Positions 1 to 4,877 of a stretch of 5,534 nucleotides of DNA are shown in pieces (position 1 is the first letter of the stretch; every line of letters begins with the position of its first letter). Position numbers and translations under genes: made by a program. The notes under the pieces are model-generated. The model searched no databases, was not told the DNA's origin, and was given only the letters and a program-made list of their open reading frames with translations. Origin of the DNA: Candidatus Bathyarchaeota archaeon (GTDB lineage Archaea; Thermoproteota; Bathyarchaeia; Bathyarchaeales; Bathyarchaeaceae); contig QMYO01000141.1 in assembly GCA_003662715.1 (NCBI GenBank), positions 1-5,534 of the forward strand. Reading direction: 5' to 3'.

Positions 1-557
1 ACAGGAAATAGAGACAAGGTTTCGCCGTTTATTTTCAGCTTCGCATTCTCCTCGTAGCCTCTATCTTCCCTTCGAAGAAGTTTCAGTTTGACATCACCGT
101 TCAGACCATAACCGCCAACACTGAAATCTGCGCGCACAACCCTGTGGCACGGAATCAACAATGCAAATGGATTAAAAGCCATGGCGTTGCCCACTGCCCT
201 AGCGCTTCCACCCACGGCTTTGGCTACGGCGCCGTAGGTGGTTATGTATCCAACTGGAACCATGGATACGCATTTGAGTACTTTTCGCGTGTATTTTGGC
301 ATGTAATCCATCACGGTTTCGAAGCTGAAGTTAACGTCTTTTCCGTCGAAAATTGTTTTCAATGTTTTTAGAAGCTTCATGGAATGGGAATTTTGTTTTT
401 CTGCCAGTTGGAAGGGTATGTTGTAGGGTAGGCTTTCCAGCAGTTCCTGTAAAACATCTTTTTCAGTGAATGCGAAGAGGGTTGCGTAAACTTTTTCGTC
501 TTTCATGGCGGCGCCGTACCATGTTCCGTCTATTTGTTGATGGTAGAGGTAAATCAT
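1..557 (-). CDS. ogt: Methylated-DNA--protein-cysteine methyltransferase (O6-alkylguanine-DNA alkyltransferase), C-terminus cut by window edge
   Basis: Suicide DNA-repair protein that moves the alkyl group from O6-alkylguanine (and O4-alkylthymine) onto its own cysteine. I translated 185 residues on the minus strand; the frame is still open at base 3, and the family's usual length suggests only a few residues are missing. Seen directly: active-site PCHRVV at residues 136-141 (nucleophile Cys137, base 149-147), the helix-turn-helix stretch TTYGAVAKAV, the arginine finger in SARAVGNAM (Arg120), the conserved NPF just before the active site, a glycine-rich GGYG after it, and a LKLLRRE segment whose Glu164 matches the catalytic glutamate. 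The N-terminal ~90 residues fit the less conserved family N domain. The ATG at 557 is the only start codon downstream of the in-frame stop at 650-648, and GGAG lies 8 nt upstream of it. Family assignment is firm; alkyl specificity is inferred. Confidence 0.95.
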   Translation of the reverse strand, partial: MIYLYHQQIDGTWYGAAMKDEKVYATLFAFTEKDVLQELLESLPYNIPFQLAEKQNSHSMKLLKTLKTIFDGKDVNFSFETVMDYMPKYTRKVLKCVSMVPVGYITTYGAVAKAVGGSARAVGNAMAFNPFALLIPCHRVVRADFSVGGYGLNGDVKLKLLRREDRGYEENAKLKINGETLSLFP

Positions 558-637
558 CTGGTTTTCTCCGTTATAGATGGGGATTGAAGGGAAATAAAAT
601 TTGAGTTCATCTGGCTTTGTTAATTCTTTTGGGATGT

Positions 638-799
638 TTAATTCATTTTAACGGAGTGGCTGGTGATTTCTACGGAGCATGCGTTGTGTTTAGAACAGAA
701 ATCTTCACATTTTTCTGCCCAAGTCTTATCTTTATATGCAAATCCGCATTCTTCACAAATATAGTATGTTCTATCGTTTCTAACTGTCTTTTTTACCAT
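638..799 (-). CDS. Small zinc-ribbon-like protein, 53 aa
   Basis: A complete 53-residue frame runs from ATG (799) to TAA (638). It carries CEEC at residues 15-18, Cys31, Cys35, His38 and Cys41, that is CxxC-x12-C-x3-C-x2-H-x2-C. This cluster of potential metal ligands suggests one or two bound zinc ions (or another soft metal). The motif CEECGFAYKDKTWAEKCEDFC resembles small archaeal Cys-rich proteins of unknown role that I know in general terms but cannot name to a family. There is no signal peptide or membrane segment. No Shine-Dalgarno is evident before the ATG, so the message may be leaderless or weakly initiated. It lies 80 nt upstream of ogt on the same strand, so co-transcription with ogt is possible. 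A DNA- or RNA-binding role, or metal handling, would be a guess. The regular Cys spacing makes a real gene much more likely than a chance frame. Confidence 0.75.
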   Translation of the reverse strand: MVKKTVRNDRTYYICEECGFAYKDKTWAEKCEDFCSKHNACSVEITSHSVKMN

Positions 800-871
800 G
801 TTTCAATAGAGAAACAGGCTGTTACAAAAGCTTTCCGCTTTTCAGCCTTACAACCGTCAGAGCTAGTGCAG

Positions 872-884
872 GGTATATTTTAAC
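872..884 (-). promoter_or_regulatory. Possible TATA box for the zinc-ribbon gene (and perhaps ogt)
   Basis: Read on the minus strand, the sequence is TTAAAATATACCC, an AT-rich box about 75 nt upstream of the zinc-ribbon ATG. An archaeal start site about 25 nt downstream would give a leader of roughly 50 nt. This is a visual match only. Confidence 0.3.
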
Positions 885-908
885 CAAAGACTTAAAATTG
901 CATGATTA

Positions 909-918
909 CATTTAATAA
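909..918 (+). promoter_or_regulatory. Possible TATA box for psmB
   Basis: The sequence CATTTAATAA lies about 45 nt upstream of the psmB TTG. Transcription would start around 938-942, just ahead of the GGAGG site at 946-950. A second AT-rich stretch (CTTAAAATTG, 891-900) is an alternative. Visual match only. Confidence 0.3.
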
Positions 919-945
919 TCCCCCGACACATTAGTGCATTGAAAA

Positions 946-950
946 GGAGG
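946..950 (+). promoter_or_regulatory. Ribosome binding site deciding the TTG start of psmB
   Basis: GGAGG ends 8 nt before the TTG at 959. The nearby ATG at 963 is in a different frame and cannot serve this gene, so the Shine-Dalgarno site supports TTG initiation. Confidence 0.75.
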
Positions 951-958
951 AACTAAAA

Positions 959-1576
959 TTGTATGAACGAACGCAACAGCCATACTTATTTGTTCCCGGC
1001 GCCACCACGCTGGGCGTTGTCTGCTCTGACGGTGTGATTTTAGCTTCTGAGAAAAGAGTCTCATATGGCTATTTGGTGGTCAGCAGGGTTGGAAAGAAGG
1101 TTTTCAAGATAACCGACCGAATAGGCGCTGCATGTGCAGGTTTGGTTTCTGACATGCAGATTTTGGTGCGGGAGGTAGAAGCCTATGCAAACCTGTTTAG
1201 GCTGGATGCGGGAAGACCCATGCCCGTGAGGTCTGCTGCCAAAGTTATGTCTAACCTACTTTTCAGTCGGAGACTGGTTCCGCTGATTACCCAAACAATT
1301 ATTGGCGGGATTGATGAGGAAGGGTCAGCGATTTATTCGTTGGACATATTGGGGTCGCTCATACCCGACAAGTACGCGGCGGTTGGCTCAGGCGCTGAGA
1401 TTGCTATTGGTGTTTTAGAAGAGGGATATAGGGAGAATACGAGTGTTAAAGATGCGAAGGACCTTGTGGTGAGGGCTATAAAATCAGCGGTGAGTCGGGA
1501 CATCATGAGCGGTGATGGCGTAGATTTCCTCACAATTACCAAGGATGGGATTAAAGAAGAATCCACAAAATTTTAG
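959..1576 (+). CDS. psmB: Proteasome beta subunit with Ala in place of the catalytic Thr1 (probably non-catalytic paralogue)
   Basis: A 20S proteasome beta-type subunit of 205 residues, within the usual archaeal length. Beta subunits form the inner rings of the cytosolic proteolytic core. In active members, autocleavage after Gly-1 exposes Thr1 as nucleophile. Here the junction reads PG-ATTLGV: Gly14 is kept, but the next residue is Ala15. The register is not ambiguous: downstream E31, R33 and K47 fall at mature positions 17, 19 and 33 exactly as in the Thermoplasma acidophilum enzyme. The GSG (143-145) and RD-x2-SG (180-185) motifs are also kept. So the fold and most of the active site persist while the nucleophile is lost. 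The subunit is probably unprocessed and structural, to be paired with an active beta encoded elsewhere, as in some archaea with two beta genes. Start is TTG with GGAGG 8 nt upstream. Its last 15 codons are duplicated at 3806-3853. Confidence 0.93.
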   Translation: MYERTQQPYLFVPGATTLGVVCSDGVILASEKRVSYGYLVVSRVGKKVFKITDRIGAACAGLVSDMQILVREVEAYANLFRLDAGRPMPVRSAAKVMSNLLFSRRLVPLITQTIIGGIDEEGSAIYSLDILGSLIPDKYAAVGSGAEIAIGVLEEGYRENTSVKDAKDLVVRAIKSAVSRDIMSGDGVDFLTITKDGIKEESTKF

Positions 1577-1591
1577 TAATTTTTCATAAAC
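1529..1591 (+). repeat. Left copy of direct repeat: psmB 3' end plus flank
   Basis: Codons 191-205, the stop codon and 15 nt of downstream flank of psmB match 3806-3868 without any gap, in the same orientation. By hand count 41 of 48 bases match through the stop codon. Beyond it the next 8 bases mostly differ, then CATAAAC (1585-1591) is identical and at the same offset from the stop. The copies are 2277 bp apart and bracket the restriction-modification operon. Confidence 0.85.
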
Positions 1592-1600
1592 TTTTCTAAT
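1577..1600 (+). terminator. T-rich terminator region after psmB
   Basis: Directly after the stop come runs of T (1580-1584, 1592-1595) with no stem-loop, which fits archaeal oligo-T termination. The convergent restriction operon ends 80 nt further on. Confidence 0.4.
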
Positions 1601-1679
1601 AATCATTATACTATTGGATACGGGCTATCGAATAGGAGAAGGAGTGTCTTAAATTTAGCTTGAGTAGTGTTTAGTGGTT

Positions 1680-2828
1680 TTACCAATATTCGGTTTGTAG
1701 TATGGTTGTTATTTTTCCCCAGTCTGGTACTAGTCCAAAGCCTTTAAAGTAGTAGCTGTTGCCTTTTTTCTTTAAAATTTTGAATCCGCCACCCCATAGG
1801 GATGTCATGGCTTGTAGGTTTCTTCTTACTCCTCGATGGGCTCTACCAAAACCATGTTCCATGAGCTTTTGAGCCATAAAGTCATAGTACTCCTTGGTAG
1901 TATTGTGTTTAATACCTTGATTTATTGCTTGAATTTGGATGTCCCAGATGTACTTCATCAATAATAGATGCTTACCCTTCTCTAGGTACGCTTTTGCGAG
2001 CGCATTACTGAATTCAGTAGAGTCCCATCCATAGGTCTCTCCTATCGATAATATTCTGGTTCCCATCAATGTTGGTTTTCCATCTAAACTCCATAACCCA
2101 CAGTGTAGAAAGGGTAATCGGTAGTTTAGGAACCATGAGTCAAAATCGAGTTCTTCTTTCAGTCGTCGCTGGGTGCCTTTGTTTGCATAAGTTTTACCTT
2201 GCTTCATCATCTCAAACACTGTGCTGAAGACTTTTTTCTTTATATCGCCAGTCTCATTCCTAAGCTCACTTGATTTTTTTAACATTAAATAGAATTCATG
2301 AATCGACTCATCCATCCAAAAAGCCCAAAATACTTTTCCGACAGTTGCTTTTCTTTGCAACGGTCCAACGGGTTCTTTAGGATACGGAACAAGAACTTTG
2401 AGTTGTCGTATATCTCTTGGGTCATAAGCTATGACTCCAATTTTTAATGGGATGTTCTGAACTAGGTGGGTTACATAATGTGCGATTTCAAAATTTTCTG
2501 CTCGAGTTGGAAGAATTAAGGTTGAGTGTGAAAAATGATTGAGATATGTTAATGCTTGTCCAACGCCCATTATATATTCTCTTCTTACTTGTTCAGGCGG
2601 TTTAAATTCAAATCCATATGTTTTTTCTTGTTGGTCGTCAAAAACAAAATCTGGTTCAGGCCACTCTGATGATGATGTGATGATAATAGTACTTCTATAT
2701 AGGTCTCTCCATGGCGCCACTCCTTTCACAGCAAAATCTCTGATTGTTCGTGCAATCTCAAAAGCCATTTCATCATGAGACTGAGGACTGGCAATTTTTT
2801 CACCACTAAGCGTTATTTGAGTAGCCAT
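1680..2828 (-). CDS. Putative type II restriction endonuclease, PD-(D/E)xK fold
   Basis: A 382-residue protein encoded directly behind a DNA methyltransferase. I do not recognise a named restriction-enzyme family. The N-terminal third shows a PD-(D/E)xK nuclease pattern: Glu24 in a predicted helix (DEMAFEIARTI), PD at 59-60 followed by FVF, then E74-F-K76 after 13 residues, and a downstream Q91ALTYL that fits the Gln motif of several nucleases of this superfamily. The remaining ~280 residues have no motif I know and could hold target recognition. ATG at 2828 lies 1 nt after the methyltransferase stop, with GGAAG 6 nt upstream inside the end of that gene, so the two are translationally linked. 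The nuclease call rests on the motif plus the partner gene; type II is inferred because no specificity or ATPase subunit is present. Its AT-rich third positions contrast with psmB and suggest acquisition. Confidence 0.75.
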   Translation of the reverse strand: MATQITLSGEKIASPQSHDEMAFEIARTIRDFAVKGVAPWRDLYRSTIIITSSSEWPEPDFVFDDQQEKTYGFEFKPPEQVRREYIMGVGQALTYLNHFSHSTLILPTRAENFEIAHYVTHLVQNIPLKIGVIAYDPRDIRQLKVLVPYPKEPVGPLQRKATVGKVFWAFWMDESIHEFYLMLKKSSELRNETGDIKKKVFSTVFEMMKQGKTYANKGTQRRLKEELDFDSWFLNYRLPFLHCGLWSLDGKPTLMGTRILSIGETYGWDSTEFSNALAKAYLEKGKHLLLMKYIWDIQIQAINQGIKHNTTKEYYDFMAQKLMEHGFGRAHRGVRRNLQAMTSLWGGGFKILKKKGNSYYFKGFGLVPDWGKITTILQTEYW

Positions 2829-2829
2829 T

Positions 2830-3711
2830 CTATTCTTCCTTCCTAAAAATTAAGCAATATTGATGTGCCCTGTTCCCTACCCAAGCACTATATACACCCA
2901 AAGGAAGTAGAGGCTTATCGTCCTGTAACCATATTTTTTCATCTTTCGGAACCCATGGATAAGGCTCTTCACTTAAACTTCTGACGGTGTCAAAAGCTAA
3001 AGGATAAACTCTGCCGTTGAAGAAGACGTTATTTGTTATCACAGTGAGATATCCCTTGTTTTTTGTCACCTTGTAAACCTCATTAAAAATCTCTTTCAAG
3101 GCACCTAGAAACTCGTTGTAATCATCTATGTTACCGATATCATCTGAGTCTTCACTGTACTTTGTAGCTAGGCCTTTCTCGGCTCTCACTTTTTGTCTCA
3201 TATAGTTCCTTTTAAGTTGGTTCCAATATGGCGGACTTGTAATGCAATAGTCCGCTAATGGAAATTTGTTTTTCTCCCATATCTCACTTAAGTGATATGA
3301 GTTTCCATGAATAACCTTAATCAACAAACTCTGGGATTGTAGTCCCATAGTTTTTAGAAGATGCTCTGTCCCTCTTTTCTGAGCCATAGCTTTCTTTACT
3401 CTCATCTCTGCTATATCCGCCCATTCCTTACCTACTTCCACACCAATGCCACACCTATCACTTTCAATGCAAGCGAGCAAAGTGCTACCAGTTCCAAGAA
3501 AAGGGTCCAGAACTAACTGCCCTCTTTTTGTAAAGAATTCGATGAATTCTCTCGCCAACGATTCAGGAAAAGCGGCTGGATGTAACAGCTTTGCGTTTTC
3601 TCTTGGAGGAGGCCTATGTATGAACCATGTCTTAGTAAATTTAATCCACTCTTTCCCTGAAAGTTCATTAAGCTTATTAATACTCTTATCTTTTTTAGTC
3701 TCCAATTTCAT
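2830..3711 (-). CDS. Type II DNA amino-methyltransferase (N4-cytosine or N6-adenine)
   Basis: An S-adenosylmethionine-dependent methyltransferase, 293 residues from the ATG at 3711, that would protect host sites from the adjacent nuclease. Motifs in order: HPAAFPESLA (44-53, motif X type), DPFLGTGST (69-77, motif I, AdoMet binding), GIGVEVGKEW (about 88-97, with the acidic ribose-contacting residue of motif II), SPPYW (159-163, catalytic motif IV), and HQYCLIFRK near the C-terminus. SPPYW is commonest in N4-cytosine enzymes, but N6-adenine cannot be excluded. The compact size leaves only modest room for target recognition, between motifs I and IV or around residues 165-200. The frame extends to a TTG at 3726, but GGAG at that point sits 9 nt before the ATG at 3711, so ATG is preferred. 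As first gene of the operon, modification is made before restriction. No separate control-protein gene is seen. Confidence 0.92.
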   Translation of the reverse strand: MKLETKKDKSINKLNELSGKEWIKFTKTWFIHRPPPRENAKLLHPAAFPESLAREFIEFFTKRGQLVLDPFLGTGSTLLACIESDRCGIGVEVGKEWADIAEMRVKKAMAQKRGTEHLLKTMGLQSQSLLIKVIHGNSYHLSEIWEKNKFPLADYCITSPPYWNQLKRNYMRQKVRAEKGLATKYSEDSDDIGNIDDYNEFLGALKEIFNEVYKVTKNKGYLTVITNNVFFNGRVYPLAFDTVRSLSEEPYPWVPKDEKIWLQDDKPLLPLGVYSAWVGNRAHQYCLIFRKEE

Positions 3712-3744
3712 TAGATGTATCTCCAAAACAGAGTAGTCATTTCT

Positions 3745-3757
3745 TTTAAATATGGTT
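3745..3757 (-). promoter_or_regulatory. Probable promoter of the restriction-modification operon
   Basis: Read on the minus strand, ACCATATTTAAAA forms a TATA-like box about 35-45 nt upstream of the methyltransferase ATG, preceded by a purine-rich AAGGTAA that could be the factor B recognition element. Transcription would start close to the GGAG site at about 3725-3722. Confidence 0.45.
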
Positions 3758-3805
3758 TACCTTAAGAACAACTTAATGATTACTGCAATCTTCTTTAAAC
3801 AACAA

Positions 3806-3853
3806 CTCACAATCACTAAGGATAGAATTCGAGAAGAATCCACGAAATTTTAG
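3806..3853 (+). pseudogene. Relic of a proteasome beta-subunit 3' end
   Basis: In frame, these bases read LTITKDRIREESTKF followed by TAG, against LTITKDGIKEESTKF plus TAG at the end of the intact psmB. Bases match at 41 of 48 positions with no gap. Four of the seven differences fall in third codon positions; of the five changed codons, three are synonymous, one is Lys to Arg and one Gly to Arg. That pattern suggests the copy diverged while still part of a working gene and not only after becoming a relic. Upstream of 3806 I see no further similarity to psmB, so just the last 15 codons remain. It lies beyond the restriction-modification operon, between the methyltransferase promoter and the toxin-antitoxin genes, with no start codon or leader of its own. 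Confidence 0.82.
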
Positions 3854-3868
3854 GCGCATCCCATAAAC
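3806..3868 (+). repeat. Right copy of direct repeat: psmB 3' end plus flank
   Basis: Partner of 1529-1591. It covers the psmB relic and continues to CATAAAC at 3862-3868, placed at the same distance from the stop codon as in the left copy. It could be one half of an integration or recombination junction. Confidence 0.82.
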
Positions 3869-3872
3869 GGCG
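3857..3872 (+). repeat. Short direct repeat flanking the toxin-antitoxin pair, left copy
   Basis: CATCCCATAAACGGCG matches 4635-4650 at 15 of 16 bases, including an exact 12-mer CCATAAACGGCG. It overlaps the end of the right psmB-derived repeat. Confidence 0.65.
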
Positions 3873-3876
3873 ACCA

Positions 3877-3893
3877 TTAATAAACGTTATTAA
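3877..3893. repeat. Inverted repeat TTAATAA-ACG-TTATTAA
   Basis: Perfect 7-bp arms around a 3-nt centre, in the gene-poor stretch 3712-4057. It could be a protein-binding site, but it is AT-rich and far from any start codon, so chance is a fair explanation. A second inverted repeat, GATAAA / TTTATC with an 8-nt spacer, lies at 3925-3944. Apart from these, the psmB relic, the short repeat and the two promoters, I see nothing else in this stretch. Confidence 0.3.
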
Positions 3894-4007
3894 CTCGCAC
3901 AGTAGAGAAAAAGAAATGCTAATCGATAAAGTAATAAGTTTATCAAAGAAGAATCATGAGATTTGCCCTTTGTGTGCATGCTGAATCGCTTGGGGTTGAT
4001 GTTGAAT

Positions 4008-4019
4008 AATTGATATATT
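4008..4019 (+). promoter_or_regulatory. Possible TATA box of the toxin-antitoxin operon
   Basis: AATTGATATATT lies about 40-50 nt before the antitoxin GTG. A start site near 4038-4042 would give a short leader holding the GGAGG at 4044-4048. Confidence 0.45.
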
Positions 4020-4043
4020 CTAGGAAGTCCCATTAGATGTTGT

Positions 4044-4048
4044 GGAGG
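4044..4048 (+). promoter_or_regulatory. Ribosome binding site supporting the GTG start of the antitoxin
   Basis: GGAGG ends 9 nt before the GTG at 4058. An in-frame ATG at 4037 lies upstream of this site and lacks its own. An ATG at 4051 is out of frame and stops after four codons. Confidence 0.65.
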
Positions 4049-4057
4049 TCATGTCCC

Positions 4058-4285
4058 GTGGTTGAAGCTTTGCTTATTGAAAAGAAGACTTTTGATAAGA
4101 TGGTCAAGTTCGTGATGAAGGCGATGAAAGACAGGATTCCTGAAGATGAAATTTGGGCTACTCTTGAGGTCATGTCCAGCAAGGAACTTCAAGCGGACAT
4201 TGAAAAGAGCTTGAAGGATATCGGTGAAGGAAGGGTTATGAGGTTCCGAAACATCAAAGAGGCGCTAGACTGGCTTAAGTCTTAA
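4058..4285 (+). CDS. Antitoxin, archaeal RelB-like, 75 aa
   Basis: A small, charged, mainly helical protein directly upstream of a RelE-type toxin. Its C-terminal part, from MSSKELQADIEKSL through the IGEGRVMRFRNIKEALDWL segment (about residues 39-73), follows the pattern of archaeal RelB-like antitoxins, in which this tail wraps the toxin. No clear ribbon-helix-helix or other DNA-binding motif is visible in the N-terminal part, so autorepression cannot be read from the sequence. I chose GTG 4058 because of GGAGG 9 nt upstream; starting at ATG 4037 would add seven residues (MLWRSCP) that overlap that site. The toxin begins 29 nt after the stop. A 12-mer (GAGGTCATGTCC) spanning the ribosome binding site is repeated inside the gene at 4166-4177. 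The role rests on the gene pair plus C-terminal resemblance. Confidence 0.75.
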   Translation: MVEALLIEKKTFDKMVKFVMKAMKDRIPEDEIWATLEVMSSKELQADIEKSLKDIGEGRVMRFRNIKEALDWLKS

Positions 4286-4314
4286 TCCGACTTTCATCAT
4301 ATCTGCTACAAGTT

Positions 4315-4593
4315 TTGGGATTTAAACGGTCTTCATTTTGGACCGTTAAATTTACGGGAACCTTCAAGAGAGGTTATAAAAAGCTAAGCGAAGAAGTGAA
4401 GCAAAGAGTTGAAACGGCGATAAGAACGCTGCTTTCTAGCGAGGACCCTAGAAGGAAGGGACATAGGCTTCACGGTCCATGGGAAGGATGTCACTCCTAC
4501 GAGATAGGGTTAAAGTATCGGCTAATATATAGGGCAGAGTTTGAAAGGAAAGAAATCACGTTCTTGGCAGTGAGCACTCATAAGATCTATTAA
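4315..4593 (+). CDS. RelE/ParE-superfamily toxin, 92 aa
   Basis: The frame fits the RelE-type toxin fold: opening strand FWTVKFT (8-14), a helical pair FKRGYKKLSEEVKQRVETAIRTLL (17-40), then the sheet with RLHGPWEGCHSYEIGLKYRLIY (51-72), a further strand EITFLAV (80-86) and a closing STHKIY. The LHG-x-W-x-G and YRLIY signatures are typical of RelE/YoeB/YafQ-like proteins. Family members with mRNA-cleaving activity act at the ribosome; related ParE proteins poison gyrase. The basic residues around R51 and R69 favour RNA cleavage, but this is inferred. The start is uncertain: TTG 4315 has no Shine-Dalgarno, there is no ATG in the N-terminal part, and the usual family length would begin near residue 8-9. 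Translation may depend on the antitoxin upstream, 29 nt away. The gene looks intact. Confidence 0.85.
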   Translation: MGFKRSSFWTVKFTGTFKRGYKKLSEEVKQRVETAIRTLLSSEDPRRKGHRLHGPWEGCHSYEIGLKYRLIYRAEFERKEITFLAVSTHKIY

Positions 4594-4631
4594 GAAACGT
4601 TCATCCTATTCCACAGCGCTATGCGATTTAT

Positions 4632-4662
4632 CGCCATTCCATAAACGGCGTTTATTTTCTTC
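4632..4662 (+). terminator. Possible stem-loop and T-rich terminator after the toxin gene
   Basis: CGCC (4632-4635) can pair with GGCG (4647-4650) around an 11-nt loop, followed by the T-rich TTTATTTTCTTC. ATAAACG-G-CGTTTAT (4641-4655) is also a perfect inverted repeat with a 1-nt centre. It lies about 40-70 nt past the toxin stop and could end that transcript. The same bases include the short repeat shared with 3857-3872, where no T tract follows. Confidence 0.4.
4635..4650 (+). repeat. Short direct repeat flanking the toxin-antitoxin pair, right copy
   Basis: CATTCCATAAACGGCG matches 3857-3872 at 15 of 16 bases. The two copies bracket about 760 bp holding the toxin-antitoxin genes. It may be an insertion footprint or a shared 3'-flank motif. 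Confidence 0.6.
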
Positions 4663-4799
4663 CATTAAAGACCATCTTTGTTGAACAAAAGAAAAATTCC
4701 ATTTGTCCGACAAAACTACCAGAAAAAAGAAAGGAAACTCAATGTAAGAATTTAAGAAAAACCCAATAAAGCCCTAACATTCTCACTAGAAAATACACG

Positions 4800-4816
4800 G
4801 CAAAAATAAATAAGCC
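4800..4816 (+). promoter_or_regulatory. Possible TATA box of the AMMECR1 gene
   Basis: An AT-rich stretch (AAAAATAAATAAG) about 65-75 nt upstream of the ATG. A small inverted repeat, ATAGT-TG-ACTAT at 4839-4850, lies near the expected start site and could be an operator. Apart from the repeat and terminator near 4640, I see nothing else in 4594-4877. Confidence 0.3.
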
Positions 4817-4877
4817 TTCAATCGGAACCTTCTAGTTGATAGTTGACTATAGACTAGCTTAGACAGAAGGAATCAAC

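Noticed and set aside
23..32. ATAAACGGCG on the minus strand inside ogt, like the 12-mer repeat
   Set aside because: It is ordinary coding sequence (K-I-N-G-E) and lacks the flanking CAT[C/T]C.
144..371. Plus-strand open frame inside ogt
   Set aside because: It lies wholly antisense to the recognisable alkyltransferase coding sequence and has no family features.
617..883. Plus-strand open frame across the zinc-ribbon gene
   Set aside because: Antisense to the Cys-rich 53-residue gene, whose regular CxxC pattern is the better explanation; no Shine-Dalgarno.
1333..1566. Minus-strand open frame inside psmB
   Set aside because: Shadow of the proteasome gene.
3712..3726. TTG at 3726 as methyltransferase start
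   Set aside because: The GGAG overlapping this codon is well placed for the ATG at 3711 instead.
3945..3966. Possible further copy of the psmB tail (AAAGAAGAATC then an ATTT-ending stretch)
   Set aside because: The match needs a gap, covers about 20 bases and does not extend upstream in frame; purine-rich chance similarity is likely.
3916..3984. 22-codon frame ending in CPLCAC
   Set aside because: Suggestive of a metal knuckle but too short, with no clear ribosome binding site or related context; left unannotated.
4037..4057. ATG at 4037 as antitoxin start
   Set aside because: It would put the GGAGG inside the coding region and add residues outside the family pattern; GTG 4058 fits better.
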